Position numbers and translations under genes: made by a program. Shown one piece after another: positions 45,491-54,220 of a DNA stretch of 64,000 nucleotides. Position 1 is the first letter of the stretch. Every line of letters begins with the position of its first letter. Source of the stretch: Eubacterium sp. 14-2 (lineage in GTDB: Bacteria > Bacillota > Clostridia > Lachnospirales > Lachnospiraceae). Location of the stretch: assembly GCF_000403845.2 (NCBI RefSeq), contig NZ_KE159568.1, positions 683,725 to 747,724 of the forward strand, written 5' to 3'. Under the pieces are notes generated by a model, which made no database searches, was not told the origin of the DNA, and saw only the letters and a list, made by a program, of their open reading frames with translations.

Positions 45491-45732
45491 ATGATGTGTT
45501 TCATTTATTATCTTCTATGCGTACTTCTCCCCATATGTATTCCGGTACCAGAGGCCGCAGTGGTACTGTGATTTCCTTTTCAGGTTCATTCGGTGTCTTA
45601 TGCGGCCTGGAACACTGGCAGATCATTGCCGCTGAGCTTTTGATGATGTTTCCTGTTTCGGCAGGCCTGAAGTATTTTCGCAAAGAGGAGGATACAAAAA
45701 GAAATCATGAAAGAATTTATACTGATCATTGA
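45491..45732 (+). pseudogene. Probable remnant of a small membrane protein gene
   Basis: From ATG 45491 the frame starts like a membrane protein (MCFIYYLLCVLLPICIPVPE) but stops after 27 codons. A second phase up to 45732 resembles a membrane protein end (AAELLMMFPVSAGLKYF then a charged tail). Together they look like one gene broken by a deletion or frameshift. It sits directly upstream of, and overlaps, the response regulator gene. Low certainty. Confidence 0.4.
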
Positions 45733-46405
45733 CGATGATAAAGATATCTGTAAACTTTTGGGCATCTATCTGGGAAATGAGGGCTACCGCTACCTTGCCT
45801 GCGAAAATGCCAGGAAGGCTATGGATGTACTGGAACACTATCAGGTAGATCTGATTCTTCTGGATGTGATGATGCCAGGAATTGACGGTATCAGCGCCTG
45901 CCTCAAAATCAGGGAAACGAACAAAATGCCAATTATCTTCATGTCAGCGAAATCGGAAGATATGGATATCATACAGGGACTTACAGCCGGCGGTGATGAT
46001 TATGTGGCCAGGCCTTTCAAGCCCATTGAGCTTCTTACCCGCATTAAGGCCCAGCTCCGCCGCTATAAGCAGTACAATGAGACAAAAATGCCGGCACATA
46101 CGCTTCAGGTGGATGACCTGACGGTAGATACCCAAAGCCGCCAGGCCTGGGTAAGCGGTCGGGAAGTCCGGCTAACCCGCAAGGAGTATGATATTCTGGA
46201 ATATATGCTGCGAAACCGGGGACAGGTACTGACGATGTCCCAGATTTATGAAGCGGTGTGGCACGAAGAGTCTTTTCACTCAGAAAATGCAGTGATGATG
46301 CATATTGCAAATCTGCGCAGCAAATTGAACTGGGACGGTGTGCATCCAGATTTTATCAGAACATGTTGGGGAAGGGGGTATCAGATATGGCAGACTGGAG
46401 AATAA
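45707..46405 (+). CDS. OmpR/VanR-type response regulator
   Basis: 232 residues. The receiver has FILIIDDDKDICKLLG and the phospho-acceptor Asp in DLILLDVMMPGIDG. The usual conserved Lys of the KPF motif is Arg here (DDYVARPFKP). The C-terminal winged helix shows VRLTRKEYDILEYMLRNRGQ, MSQIYEAVW and VMMHIANLRSKL. It overlaps the kinase gene by 19 bases. The Lys-to-Arg change might lower or alter phospho-signalling; that is inference. Confidence 0.92.
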   Translation: MKEFILIIDDDKDICKLLGIYLGNEGYRYLACENARKAMDVLEHYQVDLILLDVMMPGIDGISACLKIRETNKMPIIFMSAKSEDMDIIQGLTAGGDDYVARPFKPIELLTRIKAQLRRYKQYNETKMPAHTLQVDDLTVDTQSRQAWVSGREVRLTRKEYDILEYMLRNRGQVLTMSQIYEAVWHEESFHSENAVMMHIANLRSKLNWDGVHPDFIRTCWGRGYQIWQTGE

Positions 46406-47562
46406 TTCCTGGCTATATCCTGATCAACAGCATTGTCATCGCCGGAACAATCCTGGTATTTTTTCTGGTTTACAGGAGATTGTCAGTATCTTTCAGAAAA
46501 CGCCTTACGGCATATTTTCTGAGAGCCGCCTGTCATTCTCTTGTTATCAGCCTGATTGTACTGGCTGTGGAATATCTGCTGTTTTATTATGGGCTGAGGG
46601 AATTTTTCTATCATCTGAGCTTACAGCATGGCGCTGCTGCCGAATACCTTCATACTGTACTAACAACGGCGCCCCCTCTGGTATGCTTTGTGCCGTCTTT
46701 TTCTGTCAGGATCAACCGCAAAGTAAAGTACGTGGAGTATCTTTCCCAGGAAATTCAGCTAATCCGTGAAGAAGGCTTTGGAAGAACTATGGAACTGCAG
46801 GACAGTGATGAAATTACAGAACTATGCGCCAGCATCAATGAGATGTCAGTCCAGCTCAGTGAAAAACAGGAACTGGAAAAGAAACAGCTACAGAGCAAAA
46901 ATGAACTGATCACCAATGTCTCCCACGACCTGCGCAGTCCCCTCACTTCCATTATCGGCTATGTGGATCTGCTAAAGCAGACAGGGCCACAAGACCAGCA
47001 GCGGTTCGCTGAATATATTGAGGTGGTGGAACGCCGCCTGACGGGGCTGAACGTGCTGATCAATGAACTGTTTGAATATACAAAACTAAACTCTGCCGAA
47101 AAGATCCCTGATATGGAGCAGATGGATGTTATAGGACTATTGCGCCACGTCCTTTATGAACATAAAGTACTGATGGAAGCAAACGGACTGACACTTTCCT
47201 GGCAGATAAAAACAGAATCCTATACAGCCAACATCAATACACACCAAATGGTCCGGGTATTCCAAAACCTGCTTGACAATGCCCGCAGATATGCCGACAA
47301 ATCTGCTCCTGTAACAGTAACGGCAGAAACAGATCCCACCGGCCAGCTCCATATCTGCATTGCAAACCAGGCAGCAGATACCAGCGGGCTGAACCCTGAT
47401 CAAATGTTTGAACGCCTCTATCGCGTGGACCAGGCCAGGAATGATACTCAAAGCGCCGGGCTTGGACTGGCCATTGCAAAGCGTATTGTGCAACTCCATG
47501 GAGGCCGGATCAGTGCTTCACTGTCGGGACAGAATCTATCCATCCATTTATTTCTCAAATGA
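46387..47562 (+). CDS. Membrane sensor histidine kinase, VanS-like
   Basis: 391 residues from ATG 46387 with AAGGGGG eight or nine bases upstream, inside the regulator gene. Membrane segments lie at about residues 8-29, 47-69 and 90-107. A HAMP-like linker is followed by the H-box LITNVSHDLRSPLTSIIGYV, N-box VFQNLLDNARRYADKSA and G-box SAGLGLAIAKRIVQLHGGR. It should phosphorylate the adjacent regulator. Neighbours suggest cell-envelope stress. Confidence 0.92.
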   Translation: MADWRIIPGYILINSIVIAGTILVFFLVYRRLSVSFRKRLTAYFLRAACHSLVISLIVLAVEYLLFYYGLREFFYHLSLQHGAAAEYLHTVLTTAPPLVCFVPSFSVRINRKVKYVEYLSQEIQLIREEGFGRTMELQDSDEITELCASINEMSVQLSEKQELEKKQLQSKNELITNVSHDLRSPLTSIIGYVDLLKQTGPQDQQRFAEYIEVVERRLTGLNVLINELFEYTKLNSAEKIPDMEQMDVIGLLRHVLYEHKVLMEANGLTLSWQIKTESYTANINTHQMVRVFQNLLDNARRYADKSAPVTVTAETDPTGQLHICIANQAADTSGLNPDQMFERLYRVDQARNDTQSAGLGLAIAKRIVQLHGGRISASLSGQNLSIHLFLK

Positions 47563-47671
47563 ACCAAACGAAACAGGCCGAAACCTTTCTTCCTCAAAGA
47601 AAAACCAATGTAACACATTACATGGTATACACATCCGGATTGTAGTAATGAGCAGCCACTTCGAGAGAGTT

Positions 47672-48277
47672 TCAGGTCTTTCCAGAAAAAGTAATCAATG
47701 AATAACCACACACAATTATAATCCAAATACCAATTCCCGGCAAAAATACAAGATGGTTGTCTGGCACAACCAAAGCAGCCAAACACTGAATAAGCCCAAA
47801 GGGAATTGCTGTGTACCCGGCAAATCTGTGGGTTTTTTGCCAGCATAGTTTATCTTTCAGAATCCAGGGCAATTTAAACCCAATCCGGCTGCCATAAGGC
47901 ATTTGCGGTAAAAAATTTCCGACTAATACCATTAAGCCCCCTACAATAAGCACAATGCCTTTCATGTAATTCATTTGCAAACCGCAATAGCTGGCTAACA
48001 TGACAAAACAGAAAAGAAAAATTCCAGTTCCAAAGAGGTTAATGACAGTCAGAGTAATATCATTTCTCACTTCATTGTCGCTTTTGGAGATTTTGTGAGG
48101 AAAAAAGCCTGCAATAGCTAATGCAAGCAAAACAACAAAACAAGTCCCGGTAAAAACCCGGCGGGAAGGGCTTTGCATAAACAAAGGTATTTCGCCGGGA
48201 AGGTATTTAAAGCATAAGGCTATCCCTGTAATGAATATAATCAGGAATATCATATTCAGACTTCTATATAGTTTCAT
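47672..48277 (-). CDS. SdpI-family immunity-like membrane protein
   Basis: 201 residues, six hydrophobic segments. The SdpI signature is GNFLPQMPYGSRIGFKLPWI followed by KDKLCWQKTHRFAGYTAIP. In Bacillus SdpI gives immunity to the SdpC toxin and captures the SdpR repressor. ATG 48277 has AGAGG nine bases upstream and overlaps the SdpR-like gene by 14 bases. No sdpC-like gene is nearby, so this may protect against peptides from other bacteria. Confidence 0.88.
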   Translation of the reverse strand: MKLYRSLNMIFLIIFITGIALCFKYLPGEIPLFMQSPSRRVFTGTCFVVLLALAIAGFFPHKISKSDNEVRNDITLTVINLFGTGIFLFCFVMLASYCGLQMNYMKGIVLIVGGLMVLVGNFLPQMPYGSRIGFKLPWILKDKLCWQKTHRFAGYTAIPFGLIQCLAALVVPDNHLVFLPGIGIWIIIVCGYSLITFSGKT

Positions 48278-48563
48278 TCTTGTTTCCCTCTTTTCCTGTG
48301 GATTTATTTGTATCAAAAAATTCCAAAAATGCGCCTAAAGTTGTTTGCAATACAGAAGCATTCAGGGAATAAGTAACGGACATCCCCGTCCGTTCGCCTG
48401 TCACTAACCCTGCTTCTTTCAAAATATCCAGGTGTTTTGATATGGCAGGCTTTGAAATCGTAAAGTTTTCAGAAATTTCCTTCGCCGTCATATCGCCATT
48501 TGCCAACAGCTTCAGGATCTGCCGCCTGGTATCATCAGACAGCGCTTTGAATACAGCAGTCAT
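48264..48563 (-). CDS. ArsR-family repressor, SdpR-like
   Basis: 99 residues. The winged HTH is ALSDDTRRQILKLLANGDMT followed by AKEISENFTISKPAISKHLD and LVTGERTGMSVTYSLN. No metal-binding Cys pair is visible, in keeping with SdpR rather than a metal sensor. ATG 48563 has GGAG about ten bases upstream. Coupled to sdpI-like, so it probably represses the pair and is relieved by membrane capture. Confidence 0.88.
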   Translation of the reverse strand: MTAVFKALSDDTRRQILKLLANGDMTAKEISENFTISKPAISKHLDILKEAGLVTGERTGMSVTYSLNASVLQTTLGAFLEFFDTNKSTGKEGNKNETI

Positions 48564-48596
48564 CGAAACAAATCTCCTTTCCACATAATACTGTAT

Positions 48597-48803
48597 TCAT
48601 TTTTTCCTGTGTGTAAACTGATGGTAAATCAAATACGGAACAGGTGTAAGCAGCAGGAGAAAATACTTACTTGCATACCAGCCTGCTGTTCCATTCACAT
48701 CAAAATGGAAGGGTATCCTGTCCGGAAGGAAACATGTTGCCCCAAACAATATGACAAAAGTTCCGGCCAATAACACCGCAGGGATCATTTTCTTCTTATT
48801 CAT
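48597..48803 (-). CDS. Small DUF1648-type membrane protein
   Basis: 68 residues from ATG 48803, with AGGAGG six or seven bases upstream. Two hydrophobic segments surround FLPDRIPFHFDVNGTAGWYA, the DUF1648 motif normally found at the N-terminus of longer SdpI-like proteins. It may be a stand-alone form or a truncated SdpI relative. It lies between an ABC permease and the SdpR/SdpI-like genes. Confidence 0.78.
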   Translation of the reverse strand: MNKKKMIPAVLLAGTFVILFGATCFLPDRIPFHFDVNGTAGWYASKYFLLLLTPVPYLIYHQFTHRKK

Positions 48804-48823
48804 AGCTTCTTCCTCCTTTTGAC

Positions 48824-48893
48824 TGACTGACATACTTTGAAAGATTACTCCTGATGATTGACTGACATACTTTGAAAGATTACTCCTGATGAG
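48824..48893. repeat. 35-bp tandem duplication at the permease 3' end
   Basis: TGACTGACATACTTTGAAAG... occurs twice, 35 bases apart; 34 of 35 bases match. The unit includes the permease stop codon region, so the sequence after the stop is a recent duplicate. Confidence 0.85.
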
Positions 48894-50475
48894 ACGCAAT
48901 TCCTTTACACACAAGTAAAATCAGAATACATACACTGCACAACAGAAAGGTTATAATGCCTCCGGCAGCGAATCCGCTCTGAAGCATTTTTGCCGCCGCA
49001 AAGAAATACCCTGTTGAAATTGCGATACAAAGCAAAACAGACAGAACCACATTAACATTTTGTCTGATTGCTTCTGTTTCATTTGTCCATTCCAGTTTTG
49101 GATGTTTCATGTCGATAAATACTCCGATCAGGTTCCATAACGCTGCAAATAATATACCAATGAAAAAGATTACTCCAATCTGGATAACACCATAGTTAAA
49201 GTAAACCCTGAATATTAAGCAGTTTATGATAATCCCCATAATCGAGAGACCTGTAGAAAACAGGGCTTTCACAAACGCCTGCTGTTTTAATGAATACGGA
49301 ATGATCTTCGTTATCCAAAAACTTGCCCCCTCTCTGGAAAAACTGCTTGAAGCCACTGCATTGACTGCGGATGTGAGTACAATTACCGCAAGCGCAGGCA
49401 GTACCGCATAAAAGGAAAATTCCGGGGCTGATACCAGGGCTCTTATTTGGTCGATACTCTCTGCGGTTGCACTGACCCGAAAAGACAGCGGCAATAAAAA
49501 AGGGGTAATAAAAATCCCGAACAATCCATTTATGACATACACCGGATTACGGAAAAAAATCTGATACTCTTTCTTAACATAGCTTCTCAGTTTTGACGAC
49601 GAGTTGTATTTCATCGCCTTTAAGGGAATCTGTCTCTCCTTATCATAAATGGCATAGTTCTTTCCGATCACAAGATTACTCAAAAAGTAGTATCCGCCCA
49701 TAAACCCAGCGGCAGATATGGTGCAGAACAGCTTTAATCCGGGATGAAAACAGATATACAGATTATAGAACGGGAATGGTACAATAAAATCATTAACCCG
49801 GTTCAATAAGTCTCGTTCTACGCCTGTTTGTCTATTCGATAACAGAACGCCGATCACGATGCCTGCAAAATACACTATGATTCCTGTGACTGCCAGCATT
49901 GTCCTCATACGTTTAAGAAGCATGGCAATTTTCAGGCATATTGTCACAAGAACCGTCAAAGGGAACACAACAATATGAGGAAGTATGGCTGCCGCAGAGA
50001 TATATGTAATTATCGCAGAAATGTCTCCCGTGTATTGCATTTGGATGATACACACAGGAAGCAGCAGTAAAATTTCAATCCCATAACAAAACAGGATTAC
50101 TGTAATGTACTTACCTGTAAAAATGTCGCATGGCCTCACTGGAAACAGCAGCAGGTGTTCCATATCCTTTGAAAAGCAAAAAATATTTATCAGCAGGAAG
50201 GCGCTCACTATCGAGAGTATCATCGCCGCTGCAAACAGCGCAAGCCGACAAAACAAATCTCCCAACCCCAGCTCGGAAAGTCCATCATAAAGCTGCCCAA
50301 GGATTTGAAAATAGTAGTAACAGAACACGCCTGTAATACTTAAAACAAAGCAGGTCAGCACAATAAAAAAAGTATCAGGGCGTTCTTTTAATTTATACCG
50401 AAAATTCAAAAAGCTGAAATGGATCTTACATATTGTTTTGCTTAATTGAAAAACCTTTGTCCATCGGTACATCAT
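48880..50475 (-). CDS. ABC exporter permease, large hydrophobic subunit
   Basis: 531 residues with about twelve hydrophobic segments. The middle has a charged loop (KEYQIFFRNPVYVINGLFGI) as in large ABC-2 type permeases. Start at the ATG ATG pair (50475) with GGAGG about six bases upstream, inside the ATPase gene (50-base overlap), so the two subunits are coupled. Substrate unknown; neighbours suggest peptides. Confidence 0.82.
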   Translation of the reverse strand: MMYRWTKVFQLSKTICKIHFSFLNFRYKLKERPDTFFIVLTCFVLSITGVFCYYYFQILGQLYDGLSELGLGDLFCRLALFAAAMILSIVSAFLLINIFCFSKDMEHLLLFPVRPCDIFTGKYITVILFCYGIEILLLLPVCIIQMQYTGDISAIITYISAAAILPHIVVFPLTVLVTICLKIAMLLKRMRTMLAVTGIIVYFAGIVIGVLLSNRQTGVERDLLNRVNDFIVPFPFYNLYICFHPGLKLFCTISAAGFMGGYYFLSNLVIGKNYAIYDKERQIPLKAMKYNSSSKLRSYVKKEYQIFFRNPVYVINGLFGIFITPFLLPLSFRVSATAESIDQIRALVSAPEFSFYAVLPALAVIVLTSAVNAVASSSFSREGASFWITKIIPYSLKQQAFVKALFSTGLSIMGIIINCLIFRVYFNYGVIQIGVIFFIGILFAALWNLIGVFIDMKHPKLEWTNETEAIRQNVNVVLSVLLCIAISTGYFFAAAKMLQSGFAAGGIITFLLCSVCILILLVCKGIASHQE

Positions 50476-51178
50476 TCACCACCTCCAGATAAATATCCTC
50501 CAAAGAAATACAGGAAGGGTTATCGCAAAGCCTGATTGTTTTCTTAATCGTTCCAGCCTGCATGATGATAATTTTATCACACAAATTCTCACAAATTTCC
50601 AATATGTGAGATGAAAACAGAACGGATTTTCCGCAGGCCGCTCTGGATTTGATCAATTCCTTTAAGACCTGAACAGCTTCTACATCCAGTCCCGTCATTG
50701 GTTCATCTAACACCCAGAGCAGGGGATCATTAACCAGGGATGCCATGATAGCAATTTTTTGCTTTGTCCCATGAGATAATTTTTTAACAGGGCTGCTCAG
50801 ATATTTTTCGACCTGAAACGATTTTATCAGCGGCGTATAAATTTTACCTCTTGTTTCAGAAGGTACTTCGTACATATCCGCTATAAAATTCAAATATTCC
50901 TTTCCCGTAAGATTGTTGTATATATCGTGGCTGTCAGAAACATAGTTTATCTGTTTCCTGTATTGCATGGGATGTAGATACAGCGAGCAGTTACCAAGGC
51001 GGACAGAACCTTTTTCAGGTGGCAGTAACCCCAAAATCAGTTTTAACGTCGTAGTTTTCCCAACTCCGTTTTTCCCTGACAGGCCAACGATTTCTCCATC
51101 TGATACGGAAAAAGTAAGATCGTTCAGCACAGGTACATGAGGTTGATAATGAAAACACAGGCCGGACACTTCTAACAA
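50426..51178 (-). CDS. ABC exporter ATPase
   Basis: 250 residues from a TTG at 51178 with AAAGGGG eight bases upstream; a longer start at 51229 has no RBS and the protein begins naturally at LLEVSGLCFHYQP. Walker A GLSGKNGVGKTTTL, signature KKLSHGTKQKIAIMASLVND, Walker B LLWVLDEPMTGLD, H-loop FSSHILEI. Partner of the permease. A short GntR-type gene lies upstream. Confidence 0.92.
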   Translation of the reverse strand: MLEVSGLCFHYQPHVPVLNDLTFSVSDGEIVGLSGKNGVGKTTTLKLILGLLPPEKGSVRLGNCSLYLHPMQYRKQINYVSDSHDIYNNLTGKEYLNFIADMYEVPSETRGKIYTPLIKSFQVEKYLSSPVKKLSHGTKQKIAIMASLVNDPLLWVLDEPMTGLDVEAVQVLKELIKSRAACGKSVLFSSHILEICENLCDKIIIMQAGTIKKTIRLCDNPSCISLEDIYLEVVNDVPMDKGFSIKQNNM

Positions 51179-51432
51179 ACAGAACACCCCTTTCACAGCT
51201 TTTAACCTTTTAGTTAATTGGTTATTCACAGTATAGCACCGGATCTGAGAAATGTCAATACAGGAAAATTGTTCCTCATAGTGTTCCAGATAAATGGACA
51301 GTGTAACCGTTTCATCTCTTCCGCTTCCGACAATTCCTGTACACTTCCCTTTTTCCGGTGCGAACTTTTCCGTACCGTTTGCATTTTTCTTGTTTCTCTT
51401 TGTTTCCGCATGGTTCTGATAATAATTCTGCC

Positions 51433-51654
51433 CTATTCCACTGACCTTCCAGTTGTTGATTGCTTTATGAGTATTTTCTCATCCTGCAGAACCTGTAAAG
51501 CCCTTTGCGTTGTATTTGGATTCACCCCGGCCTGTTTTGCCAGTTCCCTTGTTGACGGAAGTTTACTTCCTGGCAAATAATACCTGTTAAGTATTTTCTT
51601 CAAAAGATCAACTGCAAGCTGGTTGTATCTTTTTGTACTACCCTGTCTCAGCAT
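51433..51654 (-). CDS. Short GntR-family regulator (YtrA type)
   Basis: 73 residues: YNQLAVDLLKKILNRYYLPG then KLPSTRELAKQAGVNPNTTQ and RALQVLQDEKIL form a full GntR winged HTH. YtrA-type members are usually about 120-130 residues; the short C-terminal part is absent, so it is truncated or a minimal form. GAGGTGA lies just ahead of the ATG. Likely regulates the flanking ABC genes. Confidence 0.78.
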   Translation of the reverse strand: MLRQGSTKRYNQLAVDLLKKILNRYYLPGSKLPSTRELAKQAGVNPNTTQRALQVLQDEKILIKQSTTGRSVE

Positions 51655-51658
51655 AGCG

Positions 51659-51817
51659 TCACCTCTTTTTTATGAACCTGTCTATGGAGGAAGCTATTGC
51701 GTAAATCCCTGTTCCGGCAATGATTGATAAAAGCAGATTCTGTGTATAATGGTGTAATCCTGTGATCATCAGTATGACAGGTACAGCTGCGTTTTTGAAT
51801 ATTTTATGTTCATCCAT
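51659..51817 (-). CDS. 52-residue membrane protein between permease and GntR
   Basis: ATG 51817, stop 51659-51661, four bases before the GntR ATG. Two hydrophobic stretches (AAVPVILMITGL and LLLSIIAGTGIYAIASSI) and a basic end DRFIKKR. AAAGGG precedes the start. The position in the ABC-GntR run supports a real small subunit. Function unknown. Confidence 0.6.
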   Translation of the reverse strand: MDEHKIFKNAAVPVILMITGLHHYTQNLLLSIIAGTGIYAIASSIDRFIKKR

Positions 51818-51825
51818 TTTTCCCT

Positions 51826-52271
51826 TTATAATTCCTTCCCGTTAAATATTTTTACAGATATCATTACAGATAAAGCCAGTGCCGCGAATGCCGATATCAG
51901 CATTACGGGAAAAGTTATCCCTGATAAAATTTCCATAACCATTGTCGTATTTGCGTTGGCAGTCAACAACGGAAAAACAATCAGCAGAAACATAAAGATG
52001 AGTTTTGATTTACCATATCCAAATTTGTACTGTACAGGCATATAAATACTATAAAGAACACTTTTGGATACTGATATTCTTTCATTGCCAGGTATCGGCA
52101 TATCAGAAATTCAGAATAAATGACTTCAAAAGCAAAAGCCAACGTTGACCGGACTAAATTTACTTCACCTGATTTTGCTGCAAGTGTTACAGGCAGAGCA
52201 AACAAAATTACAATCAGGAACAGCAAATACTTTTTTAACAGCATAAAGTCTTTTTTTATTAAGGTTGCCAT
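51826..52271 (-). pseudogene. Decayed ABC-2 type permease
   Basis: ATG 52271 with AAGGGGG upstream starts MATLIKKDFMLLKKYLLFLI, a good permease start, and runs to LAMKEYQYPK. There an internal deletion and shift of phase join it to SIYMPVQYKFGYGKSKLIFM and the natural C-terminus at 51826. Family members keep roughly 50 more residues between these parts. Unlikely to be functional. Confidence 0.72.
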
Positions 52272-52955
52272 GATGCATTCCCCCTTTCTATCTCTCCAAG
52301 CATAATATTTTCGATGGTCGGGCGTTCCATTAACGCGTCCCTTATCAATGAGTATCAATCTGTCTGCTATCTGTTCCAAATCGGAAGTGATATGGGTTGA
52401 AAAGAAAACAGCCCTGCCGCTTTTTTTCATGTAATCTGCCAGTATTTTTAACATCTGGCTGCGGATTAAGGGGTCCAGCCCGCTTGTGGGTTCATCCATG
52501 ATCAAAAGCTCTGCTTCATGCGATAAAGCCAGTGCCAAAGAGAATTTCATCTTCATGCCCTTTGACAAAGTGGAAATCTTTTGTCTGGGGTTCAGGCCAA
52601 ACTGCTCCATATAATCCTTATAAACCCGTTCCTGCCAGTTTTTATAAGCCGGGGCTACAATCCCTTTCATTTCAGACATACTGAATTCTTCATAAAATCC
52701 GCCCTCATCCAATACAACGCCGACACGTTCTCTGAGTGCCTTTGTGTTTCTGTTCATGTCCTGTCCAAATAACTTAATGGTTCCGGAATCGAATTTTACC
52801 AGCCCTGAAACAGACCTGATTGTAGTTGTTTTCCCCGAACCATTGACACCTGTAAATCCGGTGATGCTGTTATCCGGCAGGGAAAATGAAACATCTGTCA
52901 ATGAAAAATCCGTGTAAGACTTATTTAATTTTGATATTTCTAAAATATTTTCCAT
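52272..52955 (-). pseudogene. C-terminally damaged ABC ATPase
   Basis: ATG 52955 with GGGGAGG six bases upstream. Walker A GFTGVNGSGKTTTI, signature ISTLSKGMKMKFSLALALSH, Walker B LLIMDEPTSGLDP and H-loop FSTHITSDLE are all intact. After ILIDKGR a deletion changes phase: the lost frame would continue LMERPTIENIMLGEIERG, the usual family end. The open frame now runs on into the permease gene to 51981. The motor core may survive but its partner is broken. Confidence 0.7.
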
Positions 52956-52999
52956 ATAGAACCTCCCCGTATATACTTTCAAGCTCCTTTGTCCGTATA

Positions 53000-53860
53000 T
53001 TATTCCAGCTCCGGATATTTTTGTGAAAGCATTTCACTTGCTGCCGATAATCCCTCCTGGTATTTTCCATAAGATTCACTTAACCGGCACATTGCCGGAA
53101 TAAATATGTCATTGTATCCGCTCATACTGTTGAATCGGCGCAGTTCCTTTTCCAGACGTCCAGCCGGCGTGGTTTCATATTCTTCGGAACGTTTATATGC
53201 AAGATAGCTTTCAATTTCTTCATGGTGGTCTGCAATGTATTTTTCTGTTTCACTGACAGCCTCATTTATACTGGATGATGCAGCTTCCATAAATCCACTG
53301 CCAGGATTCAGGGTTATCTCGTCAAGATACCTTTTCAGATCATCCGGAATATCAAAATCAGCGCTGTCCAGAAAAACGACGATTGCATTAAACGCCTCCT
53401 GCTGCGCATCTGTCAAAACCGGACCATTCAGATATGGTGCAAAATGCAGGCAGAGGAATTTTCCGTAATATCCCGGAAAAGCATCTGTCAGGCGTTCCAA
53501 AACCATCTGCTTTTTTTGAAGCCGATGCAGGCTGCCCTGTATCTGTTCCCAATCATGTTTTGTTGCAAGTTCCTGAATCAGCTCCTGTTTTTCCTGTTGG
53601 AGAAACATTTGTACGGCCTTCCTGTGGTAAACTTCATTTAACGCCGCCGCATCCCTGTTCGACAGGACATCACGGATATCTGCAACAGAGAACCCCAGAG
53701 TTCTTAAAACAGAAACTTTTTTCAAAACAGCAATATCCCCGTCTGAAAAACTGCGGTATCCATTCTCCTGTATGGCCGGAACAACAAGCCCCTGCTCTAT
53801 ATAATACTCAACAGCCTTTTTGGTTAAGGAACATTCCCTGCACACTTCATTGATCAGCAT
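53000..53860 (-). CDS. MerR-family regulator with a long C-terminal domain
   Basis: 286 residues. HTH: LINEVCRECSLTKKAVEYYI then YRSFSDGDIAVLKKVSVLRT and LGFSVADIRDVLS. A coiled linker (LQQEKQELIQELATKHDWEQ) follows, then a ~150-residue helical effector domain. It ends 45 bases upstream of the decayed ATPase gene, so it probably controlled that exporter. Confidence 0.88.
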   Translation of the reverse strand: MLINEVCRECSLTKKAVEYYIEQGLVVPAIQENGYRSFSDGDIAVLKKVSVLRTLGFSVADIRDVLSNRDAAALNEVYHRKAVQMFLQQEKQELIQELATKHDWEQIQGSLHRLQKKQMVLERLTDAFPGYYGKFLCLHFAPYLNGPVLTDAQQEAFNAIVVFLDSADFDIPDDLKRYLDEITLNPGSGFMEAASSSINEAVSETEKYIADHHEEIESYLAYKRSEEYETTPAGRLEKELRRFNSMSGYNDIFIPAMCRLSESYGKYQEGLSAASEMLSQKYPELE

Positions 53861-53918
53861 ATTCTCACCTCCAAAAATATGATAAACTAACCCCCAGGGG
53901 AACAGTCAATACTTTTAT

Positions 53919-53997
53919 AAAAAAGAATGCGCTATGCGCATTCTCCGCGCGCGGACGGATTGCGCAGCAATAAACATCAACCCCGCGAGCTGCGCAT
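53919..53997. repeat. 79-base intergenic repeat, copy 2
   Basis: Matches 6956-7034 at 76 of 79 positions without gaps. The differences are an AG/GA swap after the CG run and one C/A near the ATCA. It lies upstream of the MerR gene and is followed by a 15-bp hairpin as in copy 1. Confidence 0.8.
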
Positions 53998-54008
53998 ATT
54001 ATTTTTTG

Positions 54009-54062
54009 TCTTACAGGAAAGACACTTTTACACTTTAGCGTGGCAGGGTCTTTCCTGTAAGA
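54009..54062. terminator. Perfect 15-bp hairpin right of repeat copy 2
   Basis: TCTTACAGGAAAGAC (54009-54023) with GTCTTTCCTGTAAGA (54048-54062). The loop holds ACTTTTACACTTTAGCG, which resembles the loop of the hairpin at 6902-6955. T-run before and A-run after. Confidence 0.6.
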
Positions 54063-54220
54063 TGAAAAAACAGTCTGCATACCCAACCGCAATGATGGCT
54101 GTTTCTCACCCCATGTCATAAAACGACTGTTATTCAGGAATGAAAAGCAAAAAAGAGCCCGTGATCAGCCCTTTCTATTGATACTTGTTCCTTTACTTTT
54201 TACCGTTTTGTCTGCGAATA

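Noticed and set aside
53944-54120. Short coding frames across the 79-base repeats (also 6964-7248)
   Set aside because: Frames exist only because the repeat lacks stops. The two copies do not sit in a conserved reading context and have no RBS.
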